Source: Clostridiaceae bacterium (lineage in GTDB: Bacteria > Bacillota > Clostridia > Lachnospirales > Lachnospiraceae). From it: a stretch of 64,000 bases of DNA. Below are positions 49,874-59,305 of the stretch, in pieces (positions within the stretch are counted from its first letter, which is position 1; each line of letters starts with the position of its first letter). Both the position numbers and the translations under genes were made by a program. Where the stretch lies: positions 248,197 through 312,196 of the forward strand of contig CAJTGF010000001.1 in assembly GCA_910575585.1 (NCBI GenBank). The letters are read 5' to 3'. A model generated the notes under the pieces. That model made no database searches. It saw only the letters and a list, made by a program, of their open reading frames with translations, and was not told the origin of the DNA.

Positions 49874-51049
49874 ATGACATATCCCAATTGGAAAGAAAAC
49901 GGAAAGATTAAACTGATGATCATAGTGGGCACGCGCCCAGAGATCATAAGACTTGCCGCCGTAATAAATAAATGTAGAAAGTATTTTGATACGGTACTTG
50001 TGCATACGGGTCAGAATTATGATTATAACTTGAATGGCGTGTTCTTCAAGGATTTGGGACTGGAGGATCCAGAGCTTTATCTGGATGCGGTCGGTGCTGA
50101 TCTTGGGGAGTCTATGGGCAATATCATCGCTGCAAGCTATAAGGCAATGGTAGAACTGAAACCGGATGCCGTATTGGTTTTAGGGGATACGAATAGCTGT
50201 CTGTCCGTTATAGGAGCTAAGCGCCTTCACATTCCAATCTTCCATATGGAAGCAGGAAACCGCTGTAAAGATGAGTGTCTGCCGGAAGAAACTAATCGGA
50301 GGATTGTTGATATAATTTCTGATGTCAATCTGGCTTATTCCGAGCATGCGCGTAGGTATCTGGCAGATTGCGGATTGCCGAAAGAGAGAACCTATGTTAC
50401 CGGATCTCCTATGGCAGAGGTTTTGACGGAGAATCTGGATGCGATAAAGTTATCGGATATACATCAGAAACTGGGATTGGAAAAGGGTAAGTATATTCTC
50501 CTGTCTGCGCATCGTGAAGAGAACATTGATACTGAAAAGAACTTTACAAGCCTGTTTACTGCGATTAATAAAATGGCTGAGAAGTATGATATGCCGATTC
50601 TTTATTCCTGCCATCCAAGATCAAGGAAAAGACTTGAAGCTTCTGGATTCAAATTGGATCCACGTGTGATCCAGCATGAGCCATTAGGATTCCACGATTA
50701 TAATTGCCTCCAGATGAACGCGTTTGCGGTTGTTTCGGATTCAGGAACACTTCCAGAGGAAAGTAGCTTCTTTACTTCAATTGGTCATCCGATTCCGGCG
50801 GTTTGCATCAGGACATCAACGGAAAGACCGGAGGCACTCGATAAGGCTTGCTTTATTCTTTCCGGAATTGATGCTAAAGGCCTGATTCAGGCTGTTGATG
50901 CTGCAGTGGAGATGGTCAAGGAAGAGAAGAATGGCGGAGCCATACCAGTTCCTGATTATACTGACATCAATGTATCGGACAAAATAGTGAAAATCATCCA
51001 GTCCTATGTGGGCGTTATTAATAAGATGGTTTGGAGAAAAGAAATATAG
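49874..51049 (+). CDS. UDP-N-acetylglucosamine 2-epimerase family (CapG/WbjD/FnlC)
   Basis: A 391-residue non-hydrolysing UDP-HexNAc 2-epimerase. MIIVGTRPEIIRLAAVI, HTGQNYDYNLNGVFF, HMEAGNRCKDECLPEETNRR and LSAHREENIDTEKNF are family motifs. Between CapE and CapF genes it is the enzyme that gives UDP-L-FucNAc from the talo intermediate, rather than a WecB for UDP-ManNAc. It follows capE by 26 bases and precedes capF by 11 bases. Confidence 0.9.
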   Translation: MTYPNWKENGKIKLMIIVGTRPEIIRLAAVINKCRKYFDTVLVHTGQNYDYNLNGVFFKDLGLEDPELYLDAVGADLGESMGNIIAASYKAMVELKPDAVLVLGDTNSCLSVIGAKRLHIPIFHMEAGNRCKDECLPEETNRRIVDIISDVNLAYSEHARRYLADCGLPKERTYVTGSPMAEVLTENLDAIKLSDIHQKLGLEKGKYILLSAHREENIDTEKNFTSLFTAINKMAEKYDMPILYSCHPRSRKRLEASGFKLDPRVIQHEPLGFHDYNCLQMNAFAVVSDSGTLPEESSFFTSIGHPIPAVCIRTSTERPEALDKACFILSGIDAKGLIQAVDAAVEMVKEEKNGGAIPVPDYTDINVSDKIVKIIQSYVGVINKMVWRKEI

Positions 51050-51060
51050 GATGGTGAGAT

Positions 51061-52260
51061 ATGAATATACTGGTTACGGGGGCTGCAGGATTCGTCGGTC
51101 GTAATCTTGTAGAGAATCTTAAGAATATAAGAGATGGCAAGAACAGAACCAGACCGGAAATCCAGATTGATGAGATATATGAGTACGATCTGTCATCCAC
51201 GCCGGAAGAGTTAGATGAGTATTGCGGCAAGGCTGATTTTGTTTTCAATCTTGCCGGAGTAAACAGACCGAAGGATCCAAAAGAGTTTAAGAAGGGGAAT
51301 TTTGGTTTTGCTTCAACACTTCTGGATACATTAAAGAAACACAATAACAAAGCTCCGGTTATGTTATCAAGCAGTATTCAAGCGACTCTTGCAGGAAGAT
51401 TTGGAACATCGGAATACGGGCTCAGTAAGAAGGCGGGTGAGGATCTTTTCTTCCAGTACGGAGAAGAGACCGGTGCCAGGGTTTTAGTATACCGATTCCC
51501 TAACCTGGTAGGTAAGTGGGTGCGCCCGAATTACAACAGCGCGGTAGGAACCTTCTGCAATAATATCGCTAATGATCTCCCGATCACGGTAAATGATCCT
51601 GCCGTAGAGTTGGAGATGCTTTTCATCGATGATCTGCTGGAAGAGATGTACGATGCACTGGAAGGGAAAGAGCATCATTGTGAATTCGATGGTGTGGAGA
51701 CAATTCAGAAAGAAGACGGGCGGTATTGTTGTGTACTTGTAACACATAAGGCTACGTTGGGACATATCGTTGAGTGTCTGCACAAGTTCCATGATCAGCC
51801 TAAGACTCTTATCATGCCGGCGATTCCTGAAGGCTCTTTTGAGAAGAAGCTGTATTCCATGTACCTGAGCTACCTTCCGAAAGAGAAAGTGGCTTTTGAT
51901 CTGGATATGAGCAAGGATGATAGGGGATCCTTTACAGAACTCATTAAGACACTTGATCATGGACAGATTTCCGTAAACATCAATAAGCCGGGTCAAACGA
52001 AAGGACAGCATTGGCATAATGGGAAGTGGGAGATATTTATCGTTGTTTCCGGGCATGGACTTATCCAGGAGAGGAAGATCGGATCCGATGAGGTAATCGA
52101 ATTTGAAGTTACTGGAGAAAAGATTCAGGCGGTGCAGATGCTGCCTGGATATACGCATAATATAATCAATCTATCTGAAACGGAAGACCTTGTAACCGTG
52201 ATGTGGGCAAATGAAATATTTGATCCGGAACATCCGGATACATATCGTGAGCCGGTGTAA
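51061..52260 (+). CDS. capF: Capsular polysaccharide synthesis reductase with cupin domain (CapF/WbjC/FnlB)
   Basis: A 399-residue bifunctional protein. The N-terminal SDR part (about 1-250) starts NILVTGAAGFVGRNL, and SEYGLSKKAGED gives the Tyr-Lys pair. The C-terminal cupin (about 280-395) has SKDDRGSFTELIKT and GQTKGQHWHNGKWEIFIVV with metal-binding histidines. CapF epimerises at C3 and reduces the 4-keto group on the way to UDP-L-FucNAc. It completes the pathway with the two genes before it. Confidence 0.92.
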   Translation: MNILVTGAAGFVGRNLVENLKNIRDGKNRTRPEIQIDEIYEYDLSSTPEELDEYCGKADFVFNLAGVNRPKDPKEFKKGNFGFASTLLDTLKKHNNKAPVMLSSSIQATLAGRFGTSEYGLSKKAGEDLFFQYGEETGARVLVYRFPNLVGKWVRPNYNSAVGTFCNNIANDLPITVNDPAVELEMLFIDDLLEEMYDALEGKEHHCEFDGVETIQKEDGRYCCVLVTHKATLGHIVECLHKFHDQPKTLIMPAIPEGSFEKKLYSMYLSYLPKEKVAFDLDMSKDDRGSFTELIKTLDHGQISVNINKPGQTKGQHWHNGKWEIFIVVSGHGLIQERKIGSDEVIEFEVTGEKIQAVQMLPGYTHNIINLSETEDLVTVMWANEIFDPEHPDTYREPV

Positions 52261-52314
52261 GCCGGTTTCGCTTTTTGGATAAATTGGATTGAAATGAAAA
52301 CGAAAGGTTAAGTT

Positions 52315-52836
52315 ATGGCCAGACCAAAGAAGAAACCTGCCCATGACGCAGAGAAGATCATGAAGGAACTGATGGCGGCGGTAGTGGAGTGCTATGACGA
52401 AACTGGGGAACTGAAGTTGACGGCGAAAGAGTTTGGCATGTCAGCGCTGAAGATAAAGAAATTGCTGATCACTGCGGGAGCATATAGCAATGAAATATCT
52501 GATGAAGTGAATGACTTGTATGCTGCCGGTAAGACTGTGGCGGAGATTCAGAAACTCACGGGACTTGGAAAGTCATCCGTTAATGGATACCTTCCATACA
52601 CGAAAGCTGTGTACAAGCCGGAGGAACTGTCGCTGAATGCCGAGAGAATCAATATGTTTAGAAGCAGGCAGCAGGCTGTGAGGAGGCTGGCTACCGACAT
52701 GAGTGAAGAGAAGTTGTGGGATGCTGTAGTTGCTTTTCAGAATGTTCTATTGTTATATCGTTTCGGTATCATTGAGGTACCGGAGAAGATTGCTGCGAAG
52801 ATGCAGCTGATAAGACCGAATCCGAAAAAGAAGTAG
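52315..52836 (+). CDS. Unknown helix-turn-helix-like protein at the locus edge
   Basis: A 173-residue basic protein. Two HTH-like stretches are visible: LTAKEFGMSALKIKKLLITA (about 41-60) and TVAEIQKLTGLGKSSVNGYL (about 76-95), then KAVYKPEELSLNAERI. Similar proteins occur in Lachnospiraceae genomes without an assigned function, by my recollection. It may bind DNA as a regulator, or be a remnant of mobile DNA that marks the right edge of the polysaccharide locus. AAGGTTA is a weak ribosome site. Confidence 0.6.
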   Translation: MARPKKKPAHDAEKIMKELMAAVVECYDETGELKLTAKEFGMSALKIKKLLITAGAYSNEISDEVNDLYAAGKTVAEIQKLTGLGKSSVNGYLPYTKAVYKPEELSLNAERINMFRSRQQAVRRLATDMSEEKLWDAVVAFQNVLLLYRFGIIEVPEKIAAKMQLIRPNPKKK

Positions 52837-52849
52837 AGCGGAACACTTT

Positions 52850-52928
52850 GCGGGTTGTCCCGCTCGATTGCTTCATCAATTGCCTGGTTGATAAAGGCGG
52901 AAGTGCTTTCACCTTGATCCTGGGCATA
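52850..52928 (-). pseudogene. Fragment of a ribbon-helix-helix antitoxin-like protein
   Basis: Minus-strand translation gives YAQDQGESTSAFINQAIDEA then IERDN, matching the second half of small RHH/CopG-type antitoxins. The start, first strand and any toxin partner are missing. The frame runs on without a stop into unrelated sequence, so it is a relic. Confidence 0.5.
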
Positions 52929-52933
52929 CCAGG

Positions 52934-53077
52934 ATGCTGAAAAAGGCGGTCAGCGTGTCGGAAAAAGATATGGAAGATCTTTTGTACCTGGCCCAAAAAG
53001 GCGTGGCAGTTACCGCCCAGATGGCGCCTACAGAGGAAGCCGTAGATCTTGCGGCCCTGATTGCGGCAAAAGCTTAA
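52934..53077 (+). other. Orphan 47-codon frame, probably a C-terminal relic
   Basis: MLKKAVSVSEKDMEDLLYLA continues QKGVAVTAQMAPTEEAVDLA and ends AALIAAKA. The helix pattern looks like the tail of a larger protein. No ribosome site fits and the family is not recognised. It is back-to-back with the antitoxin fragment, so the 52837-53180 stretch is debris. Confidence 0.3.
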
Positions 53078-53254
53078 GAGCGTTTTTTCATGAAAATCAC
53101 CTCCTGGCCCATATGACACCATTTTTACAAAACCGACAAAGTGGTATAGACTTTTGGATAATTATGGATTATAATGAAATAAGTGAACAATTTACGGCTT
53201 TTTTTGTACAAAATGATAAAAGTCATACGTAAGCTAGTGAGGAGGATTTTTTTA

Positions 53255-54994
53255 ATGAAATTGAAACTGCGGGGAAAACTGGTTGCCAGCATCGGTATCT
53301 TGACCTTTGCTGCTGTGTTTTTGCTGTCTCTGCTGTCCTATCTGTCTCTGCGGACAGCTTATGATAAAGTGATCACCGCCGAGAAAGAGAAGCTGGACCA
53401 GATCATACAGAGCCAGGTGGAGTGCATGGTAGGTGTGCTGCAGGCGGAGTATGATAAGTATCAGAGCGGCCTGATCACGGAGGAAGAGGCCATGGAGAAT
53501 TGCGGATACCTGGTCCGAACCACCAGGTACAACGGCGGGTCCGGATATTTCTGGGCGGATATGGCGGACGGCACCAATGCCGTGCATATTAAGCCGGAGG
53601 TGGAAGGGACCAACCGCTACAACTCCAAGGATGAGAAAGGCAACTACTTTGTCCAGGACACCATTGCCGCCGGGGATAAGCCAGGGGGAGGGTTTATTGA
53701 CTTTTATTTTGCCAAGCCGGGAGAATCCGAGGCTAAGGCAAAGCGGGCGTTTATCCAGAAATTTGAGCCTTACGGATGGTATATCGGAACGGGAAACTAT
53801 GAGGAGGACATGCTGCCCATTATCCAGGATGAGCTGGACGAGTGCAACCAGTACAGCAGCATTTCTCTGATGCTTATCTGCTTTGCCGGGGTGGCTATTT
53901 TTGTCATAGGGATCAGCGCGATCTCCGCCATCGCCAAGCGCATGGCAGATCCCATCAAGGAGGCGTCGGGGCGTCTGAAAGAGTTAAGCCACGGCAATCT
54001 GAAAGACGAAGTCCATGTGTCCCGGTCAGAAGACGAGATCGGGGAATTGACCCAGGCTCTGGCAACGACGGTGCAGACCTGGAGAGATTACATAGGGGAT
54101 ATCTCCGCGTCTCTGGCGGAACTGGACCGGGGGAATCTTAAGCTGGAGATGAACATGGAGTACGTAGGAGACTTTGCTCCCATTAAGGCGTCGTTCCAGC
54201 GCACCATCCATATGCTCAACGATACGTTTTGCAAGTTGAACAACAGCGCGAATCAGGTAGCCAGCGGCGCGGATCAGGTGGCCAGCAGCGCCCAGTCCCT
54301 GGCCCAGGGAACGACCCAGCAGGCATCCTCCGTAGAGGAGCTGGCGGCTACGGTCAGCGATATCCACGGCCATGTGGCAAAGACCGCGGACAATGCCAAG
54401 ATGGCCAGCGAGCAGGCGCTGGCGACGGCGACGGAGCTGGAGCAGGGGAAAAACCAGATGGAGCAGATGACTGCGGCCATGAACCAGATCAACGATTCTT
54501 CCTCCCAGATCAGCAAGATCATCAAGACCATCGAGGATATTGCTTTCCAGACGAATATCCTTGCCCTGAACGCGGCCGTGGAGGCTGCCAGGGCCGGTTC
54601 GGCAGGCAAAGGCTTTGCCGTGGTGGCGGACGAGGTCCGCAATCTGGCCAGCAAGTCGGCGGAGGCGTCCAAGAACACGGCGGCTCTCATTGAGGCCACC
54701 GTGCGGGCAGTGCAGGACGGTACCGCCATTGCCAACGAGACGGCCCAGTCCATCGGGCGCATTGTGGTTGCCTCCGAGGAGGCTGCCAAGCTGGTCCATG
54801 AGATTTCCGACGCTTCCCAGGAGCAGGCGGCCTCTATTGCCCAGGTGACTTTGGGCATCGACCAGATCTCCAGCGTGGTACAGACCAACTCCGCCACCTC
54901 CGAGCAGAGCGCGGCGGCCAGCCAGGAGCTGTCAAGCCAGGCTCAGATCCTAAAGGGATTGGTGAGGCGGTTTGAGGTGAAAGGATCTATATGA
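53255..54994 (+). CDS. Methyl-accepting chemotaxis protein with Cache sensor
   Basis: A 579-residue transmembrane chemoreceptor: TM1 (about 8-32), an extracellular single Cache domain (about 45-195, with [20 protein letters not shown] and [14 protein letters not shown]), TM2 (about 205-228), HAMP (about 228-285) and a cytoplasmic signalling helix bundle. The tip is [20 protein letters not shown] and [19 protein letters not shown]. It would sense a small organic ligand and control CheA. ATG 53255 follows GAGGAGG; the longer frame from 53183 has no ribosome site. No other chemotaxis gene is nearby. Confidence 0.93.
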   Translation: MKLKLRGKLVASIGILTFAAVFLLSLLSYLSLRTAYDKVITAEKEKLDQIIQSQVECMVGVLQAEYDKYQSGLITEEEAMENCGYLVRTTRYNGGSGYFWADMADGTNAVHIKPEVEGTNRYNSKDEKGNYFVQDTIAAGDKPGGGFIDFYFAKPGESEAKAKRAFIQKFEPYGWYIGTGNYEEDMLPIIQDELDECNQYSSISLMLICFAGVAIFVIGISAISAIAKRMADPIKEASGRLKELSHGNLKDEVHVSRSEDEIGELTQALATTVQTWRDYIGDISASLAELDRGNLKLEMNMEYVGDFAPIKASFQRTIHMLNDTFCKLNNSANQVASGADQVASSAQSLAQGTTQQASSVEELAATVSDIHGHVAKTADNAKMASEQALATATELEQGKNQMEQMTAAMNQINDSSSQISKIIKTIEDIAFQTNILALNAAVEAARAGSAGKGFAVVADEVRNLASKSAEASKNTAALIEATVRAVQDGTAIANETAQSIGRIVVASEEAAKLVHEISDASQEQAASIAQVTLGIDQISSVVQTNSATSEQSAAASQELSSQAQILKGLVRRFEVKGSI

Positions 54995-55007
54995 TAGAAA
55001 GAGAAAG

Positions 55008-55049
55008 GCCGGTTTTGCGGACGGGATCGCCCAGCAAAACCGGCTTTTT
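55008..55049 (+). terminator. Intrinsic terminator after the chemoreceptor gene
   Basis: GCCGGTTTTGC (55008-55018) pairs with GCAAAACCGGC (55034-55044), followed by TTTTT. Confidence 0.88.
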
Positions 55050-55103
55050 ATGTGGGGATTTCCATGGGGCTTATACGGAGCGGCTACAATTAAAAAGAAC
55101 TTC

Positions 55104-55132
55104 TTTCCAAGGCATCTATTGTATGCTATAAT
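55104..55132 (+). promoter_or_regulatory. Promoter of the pyrH operon
   Basis: TTTCCA (55104-55109), 17 bases, TATAAT (55127-55132), 39 bases before the pyrH start. Confidence 0.6.
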
Positions 55133-55171
55133 AAAAGCCAGGTTAAGCAAAAGAGACAGGAGATCTGGAAC

Positions 55172-55873
55172 ATGAGATGGAATCGAGTGTTGTTAAAATT
55201 AAGCGGAGAGGCCCTGGCCGGCCCTAAGAAGACGGGATTTGACGAGTCTGTGGTCAAAGAGGTGGCCAGGCAGGTGAAGCTGTCAAAGGACGCGGGAGTG
55301 GAAGTGGGGATCGTCACCGGCGGAGGAAATTTCTGGCGGGGACGCACAAGTAATGACATGGACCGCACAAAGGCGGATCAGATCGGCATGCTGGCTACGG
55401 TGATGAACTGCATCTATGTGTCGGAGGTGTTCCGCGGCGCAGGCATGGAGACGGAGGTTTTGACGCCATTTGCCTGCGGGACCATGACGAAGCTGTTTTC
55501 CAAGGATCTGGCCAACGAGTATTTTCGCCAGGGCAAAGTGGTGTTTTTTGCAGGCGGCACAGGCCATCCTTACTTTTCCACGGACACGGGCATTGTGCTG
55601 CGGGCGGTGGAGATGGAGGCGGATGTGATTCTGCTGGCCAAATCTGTGGACGGGGTCTACGACAGTGATCCGGCCCTGAATCCGGACGCGAAAAAATATG
55701 ATACGATTCCCATTGAGGAAGTCATAGACAAAAAGCTTGGGGTGGTGGATCTGACGGCTTCCATCATGTGTATGGAGCACAGGGTGACCATGGCGGTGTT
55801 TGATCTGGGCGAGCCCGACGGCATTGCCAATGCCATGCAGGGAAAAATAAACGGCACCATAGTGACCGTATAA
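55172..55873 (+). CDS. pyrH: UMP kinase
   Basis: A 233-residue amino-acid-kinase-fold enzyme phosphorylating UMP to [45 protein letters not shown] and [13 protein letters not shown] are conserved PyrH motifs. It begins the cluster pyrH-frr-uppS-cdsA-dxr-rseP-ispG-polC, whose order is conserved in many Firmicutes. CAGGAGATCTGGAAC precedes the ATG. Confidence 0.96.
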   Translation: MRWNRVLLKLSGEALAGPKKTGFDESVVKEVARQVKLSKDAGVEVGIVTGGGNFWRGRTSNDMDRTKADQIGMLATVMNCIYVSEVFRGAGMETEVLTPFACGTMTKLFSKDLANEYFRQGKVVFFAGGTGHPYFSTDTGIVLRAVEMEADVILLAKSVDGVYDSDPALNPDAKKYDTIPIEEVIDKKLGVVDLTASIMCMEHRVTMAVFDLGEPDGIANAMQGKINGTIVTV

Positions 55874-55886
55874 TCAGGAGGATATT

Positions 55887-56441
55887 ATGCAGGAATTATT
55901 AAAACCTTATGAGGACAAGATGAACAAGACGCTGGAGGTTCTCCAGAGCGAGTACGGAACCATTCGGGCCGGAAGGGCCAACCCTCACGTGCTGGACAGG
56001 ATCAAAGTGGACTATTACGGCACACCTACGCCGCTGCAGCAGGTGGGCAACATTTCCGTGCCGGAGGCGCGCATGATCGTGATACAGCCGTGGGAGAAGA
56101 ACCTTCTGAAAGTCATTGAGAAGGCGATCATGACATCGGATCTGGGCATCAATCCTACCAATGACGGAACGGTGATCCGCTTAGTGTTCCCGGAGCTGAC
56201 AGAGGAGCGCAGAAAGCAGCTGGCAAAGGACGTGAAGAAGAAAGGCGAAGCAGCCAAGGTGGCTATGCGCAATGTCCGCCGGGATGCCAACGACAGCTTT
56301 AAAAAGATGGAAAAGGCAGGGGAGCTTTCCGAGGACGATCTGGAGCTGGCCATGGACAAGATCCAGAAGATGATCGACAAGATGACCGAGAAGGTGGACA
56401 AGGCCGTGGAGGTTAAGACCAAGGAGATCCTTACGGTGTGA
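55887..56441 (+). CDS. frr: Ribosome recycling factor
   Basis: A 184-residue protein of normal RRF length. [40 protein letters not shown] and [18 protein letters not shown]-type sequence (here [20 protein letters not shown]) define the family, and [10 protein letters not shown] is the conserved helix. With EF-G it splits ribosomes after termination. It starts 14 bases after pyrH, and the spacer carries AGGAGG. Confidence 0.96.
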   Translation: MQELLKPYEDKMNKTLEVLQSEYGTIRAGRANPHVLDRIKVDYYGTPTPLQQVGNISVPEARMIVIQPWEKNLLKVIEKAIMTSDLGINPTNDGTVIRLVFPELTEERRKQLAKDVKKKGEAAKVAMRNVRRDANDSFKKMEKAGELSEDDLELAMDKIQKMIDKMTEKVDKAVEVKTKEILTV

Positions 56442-56548
56442 TCCTGCCTGCTCCAGGCAGATAACGAGACGAATACAGGGGGGCGGGGATTTACCTGCCC
56501 TTTGTGCGTGTAAAGACAACGGTTATTGTGAGAAAACAGGAGACAGCT

Positions 56549-57265
56549 ATGAGCTTAGAAAATATGGTGATACCGGAACATGTGGCCGTAATCCTGGACG
56601 GCAACGGCCGCTGGGCGAAAAAGCGGGGAATACCAAGGGCCATGGGCCACAAGGCAGGCTGCGAGACTCTGGAGAAGATGGTCCGCATCGCGTCGGATGC
56701 AGGCATCCGGTATTTTACGGTGTACGGGTTCTCCACGGAAAACTGGAAGCGGTCCCAGGAAGAGGTGGGGGCCCTGATGCAGCTGTTCCGGTATTATATG
56801 GTGCGCCTTTTAAAGATCGCCTCCGCCAACAACGTGCGGGTAAAGATGATCGGCGATAAGACGCGGTTCGCGCCGGACATTATCAAGGGCATCGACGATC
56901 TGGTGGAGTCCACCAGGGACAACACAGGCATGACCTTTGTGATCGCCATCAACTACGGAGGCAGGGACGAGATCGTCCGGGCAGCCAGGAAGCTGGTGAA
57001 ATCGTATCAGGAGTCAGGCCGGGACAGTGAGTCCATAAGCGAGGCGGAGTTTGCCTCTTTCCTTGACACGGCGGATATTCCGGATCCGGATCTGATGATA
57101 AGGACCAGCGGGGAGCTAAGGCTGTCCAACTATCTTTTGTGGCAGATGGCCTATGGGGAGCTTTATGTGACGGATTGTCTGTGGCCGGATTTTAATAAGG
57201 AAGAATTAGAAAAAGCCATTGCTGCGTATAATAAGAGAGAGCGCAGATTTGGCGGCAGGGTTTGA
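56549..57265 (+). CDS. uppS: Isoprenyl transferase (undecaprenyl diphosphate synthase)
   Basis: A 238-residue cis-prenyltransferase. HVAVILDGNGRWAKKRGIPR holds the catalytic Asp, followed by MGHKAGCETLEKM, YGFSTENWKR and the C-terminal LMIRTSGELRLSNYLLWQ. It makes the C55 carrier lipid for peptidoglycan and for the polysaccharide locus in this window. ATG 56549 follows AGGAGACAGCT; the longer frame from 56504 is not supported. Confidence 0.95.
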   Translation: MSLENMVIPEHVAVILDGNGRWAKKRGIPRAMGHKAGCETLEKMVRIASDAGIRYFTVYGFSTENWKRSQEEVGALMQLFRYYMVRLLKIASANNVRVKMIGDKTRFAPDIIKGIDDLVESTRDNTGMTFVIAINYGGRDEIVRAARKLVKSYQESGRDSESISEAEFASFLDTADIPDPDLMIRTSGELRLSNYLLWQMAYGELYVTDCLWPDFNKEELEKAIAAYNKRERRFGGRV

Positions 57266-57282
57266 AAGATGGAGGTGGGTAC

Positions 57283-58083
57283 ATGTTTGCGACCCGGTTG
57301 TTGAGCGGGATCATCCTGGTGGTTTTAGCGGTTCTGATCGTGGGAGCCGGAGGGAGCATACTGTTTGCGGTAAACGGAGCCATTTCCATGGTGGGACTCT
57401 TTGAGCTCTACCGGGTGTTAAAGATTGAGAGGACGCCTCTTGCCGCCATCGGATATCTGGCCTGCGGGGCCTATTACGGCCTTATTTGGTTTGACGGCCA
57501 TGAGTATGTGACGCTGATGGCCATTGCGGTCCTGATGTGTCTCATGAGCTTTTATGTGTTTACCTTTCCAAAGTACAAGACAGAGGAAGTAACAGCAGCG
57601 TTTTTCGGCGTGTTCTATGTGGCGGTGATGCTGTCCTATCTTTACCAGGTGCGGCAGATGCCTGACGGCAGGTATCTGGTGTGGCTTATTTTTTTCAGTT
57701 CCTGGGGATGCGATACCTGCGCTTACTGCGCGGGAAAACTGTTTGGGAAGCACAAGATGACGCCTACCTTAAGCCCGAAAAAGACCATTGAGGGGGCGGT
57801 GGGAGGCGTGGCCGGAGCGGCGGCGTTGGGGTATATTTACGCGGCGTTTTTCGGTTCCCATATGTTGGAAGTGCGGGCTCCCCAAATGGCCTGCGCCCTG
57901 GCCTGCGGCATCGGGGCTTTGATCTCCCAGATCGGGGATCTGGCGGCGTCGGCAATTAAGAGGAATCATCAGGTGAAAGATTACGGCCATCTGATCCCGG
58001 GACACGGCGGGATCCTGGACCGGTTTGACAGCATGATCTTTACGGCTCCGGCCATCTATCTGGTGATCATGCTGTCCCAATAG
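57283..58083 (+). CDS. cdsA: Phosphatidate cytidylyltransferase
   Basis: A 266-residue membrane enzyme making CDP-diacylglycerol. The C-terminal signature is present: DTCAYCAGKLFGKHK, SPKKTIEGAVGG, GDLAASAIKRNHQVKDYGHL and PGHGGILDRFDSMIF. It has about seven membrane helices. ATG 57283 is preceded by GGAGGTGGGTAC. It starts 17 bases after uppS. Confidence 0.95.
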   Translation: MFATRLLSGIILVVLAVLIVGAGGSILFAVNGAISMVGLFELYRVLKIERTPLAAIGYLACGAYYGLIWFDGHEYVTLMAIAVLMCLMSFYVFTFPKYKTEEVTAAFFGVFYVAVMLSYLYQVRQMPDGRYLVWLIFFSSWGCDTCAYCAGKLFGKHKMTPTLSPKKTIEGAVGGVAGAAALGYIYAAFFGSHMLEVRAPQMACALACGIGALISQIGDLAASAIKRNHQVKDYGHLIPGHGGILDRFDSMIFTAPAIYLVIMLSQ

Positions 58084-58092
58084 GAGGTACCC

Positions 58093-59229
58093 ATGAGAAA
58101 GAAGATATCAATATTAGGTTCCACAGGCTCCATAGGGACCCAGACTTTGGAGGTTGTAAGGAATAACGGGGATATTCAGATCACGGCTCTGGCAGCAGGG
58201 CGCAATATTGAACGTCTGGAGGCGCAGATCCGGGAATTTCACCCTTCTTTAGTCTGTGTCTGGGATGAGGAGCGGGCAAAGGAGCTTAAGGGGAAAACGG
58301 CGGATCTGCCGGTGCGGGTGGTGTCAGGCATGGAGGGCCTTGTGGAGGCGGCCACGGAGCGGGAAGCAGAGGCGGTGGTTACGGCCATTGTGGGCATGAT
58401 CGGCATACGGCCTACCATAGCGGCCATGGAGGCGGGAAAGGATATCGCCCTGGCCAACAAGGAGACGCTGGTGACGGCAGGCCATATCATCATGCCGCTG
58501 GCCAAAGAAAAGGGCGTCAGGATCCTTCCGGTGGACAGCGAGCACAGCGCCATTTTCCAGTGCCTGAACGGGGAGGAGGCAAGGAGCATCCGAAAGATTC
58601 TTCTTACCGCATCAGGAGGTCCCTTCCGGGGAAAGACCAGAAAAGAGATGAGCCAGGTCCAGGTGGAGGATGCCCTAAAGCATCCCAACTGGTCCATGGG
58701 CAGAAAGATCACCATTGACTCCTCCACCATGGTCAATAAGGGCCTGGAGGTGATGGAAGCCAAATGGCTGTTCGGGGTGGAGATGGATCAGGTCCAGGTG
58801 GTGGTCCAGCCAAAGAGCATCATCCACTCCATGGTGGAATTTGAGGACGGCGCGGTCATGGCCCAGCTTGGCACGCCGGATATGAAGCTGCCGATCCAGT
58901 ACGCCCTTTCTTATCCCCAACGGAGATACCTTCCCGGGGAGCGGCTGGATTTCTGGGCCATGAATGAGATCGCTTTTGAAAAGCCGGATTTTGAGAACTT
59001 CAGGGGCCTTTCCCTTGCCTACCAGGCGGGAAAACGGGGCGGGAGCCTGCCTACGGTGTTCAACGCGGCCAACGAGTGGGCGGTCAATGAATTTTTAAAC
59101 AGGCGGATCTCCTATTTGGAGATTACGGACAGGATCGAGAGGGCCATGGATGCCCATAGGACCGTGGAAAATCCTACGGTGGAGGAGATCCTGGCCGCGG
59201 AGAGATGGACGTATGAGCTGCTGGCCTGA
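58093..59229 (+). CDS. dxr: 1-deoxy-D-xylulose 5-phosphate reductoisomerase
   Basis: A 378-residue NADPH enzyme of the MEP isoprenoid pathway, target of fosmidomycin. ISILGSTGSIGTQTLEVV is the NADPH loop, LANKETLVTAG and LPVDSEHSAIFQ are the active-site region, and ATMVNKGLEVMEA-type sequence (SSTMVNKGLEVMEAKWLF) is the substrate loop. ispG of the same pathway follows two genes later. AGGAGGTACCC precedes the start. Confidence 0.96.
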   Translation: MRKKISILGSTGSIGTQTLEVVRNNGDIQITALAAGRNIERLEAQIREFHPSLVCVWDEERAKELKGKTADLPVRVVSGMEGLVEAATEREAEAVVTAIVGMIGIRPTIAAMEAGKDIALANKETLVTAGHIIMPLAKEKGVRILPVDSEHSAIFQCLNGEEARSIRKILLTASGGPFRGKTRKEMSQVQVEDALKHPNWSMGRKITIDSSTMVNKGLEVMEAKWLFGVEMDQVQVVVQPKSIIHSMVEFEDGAVMAQLGTPDMKLPIQYALSYPQRRYLPGERLDFWAMNEIAFEKPDFENFRGLSLAYQAGKRGGSLPTVFNAANEWAVNEFLNRRISYLEITDRIERAMDAHRTVENPTVEEILAAERWTYELLA

Positions 59230-59305
59230 CAGCGGGAGCAAATGGGGCCGGCGTAGCGAAGTATAGGTGAGCGCGAATCTTTATTAGAAAGCAGGTATCA
59301 AAAGT

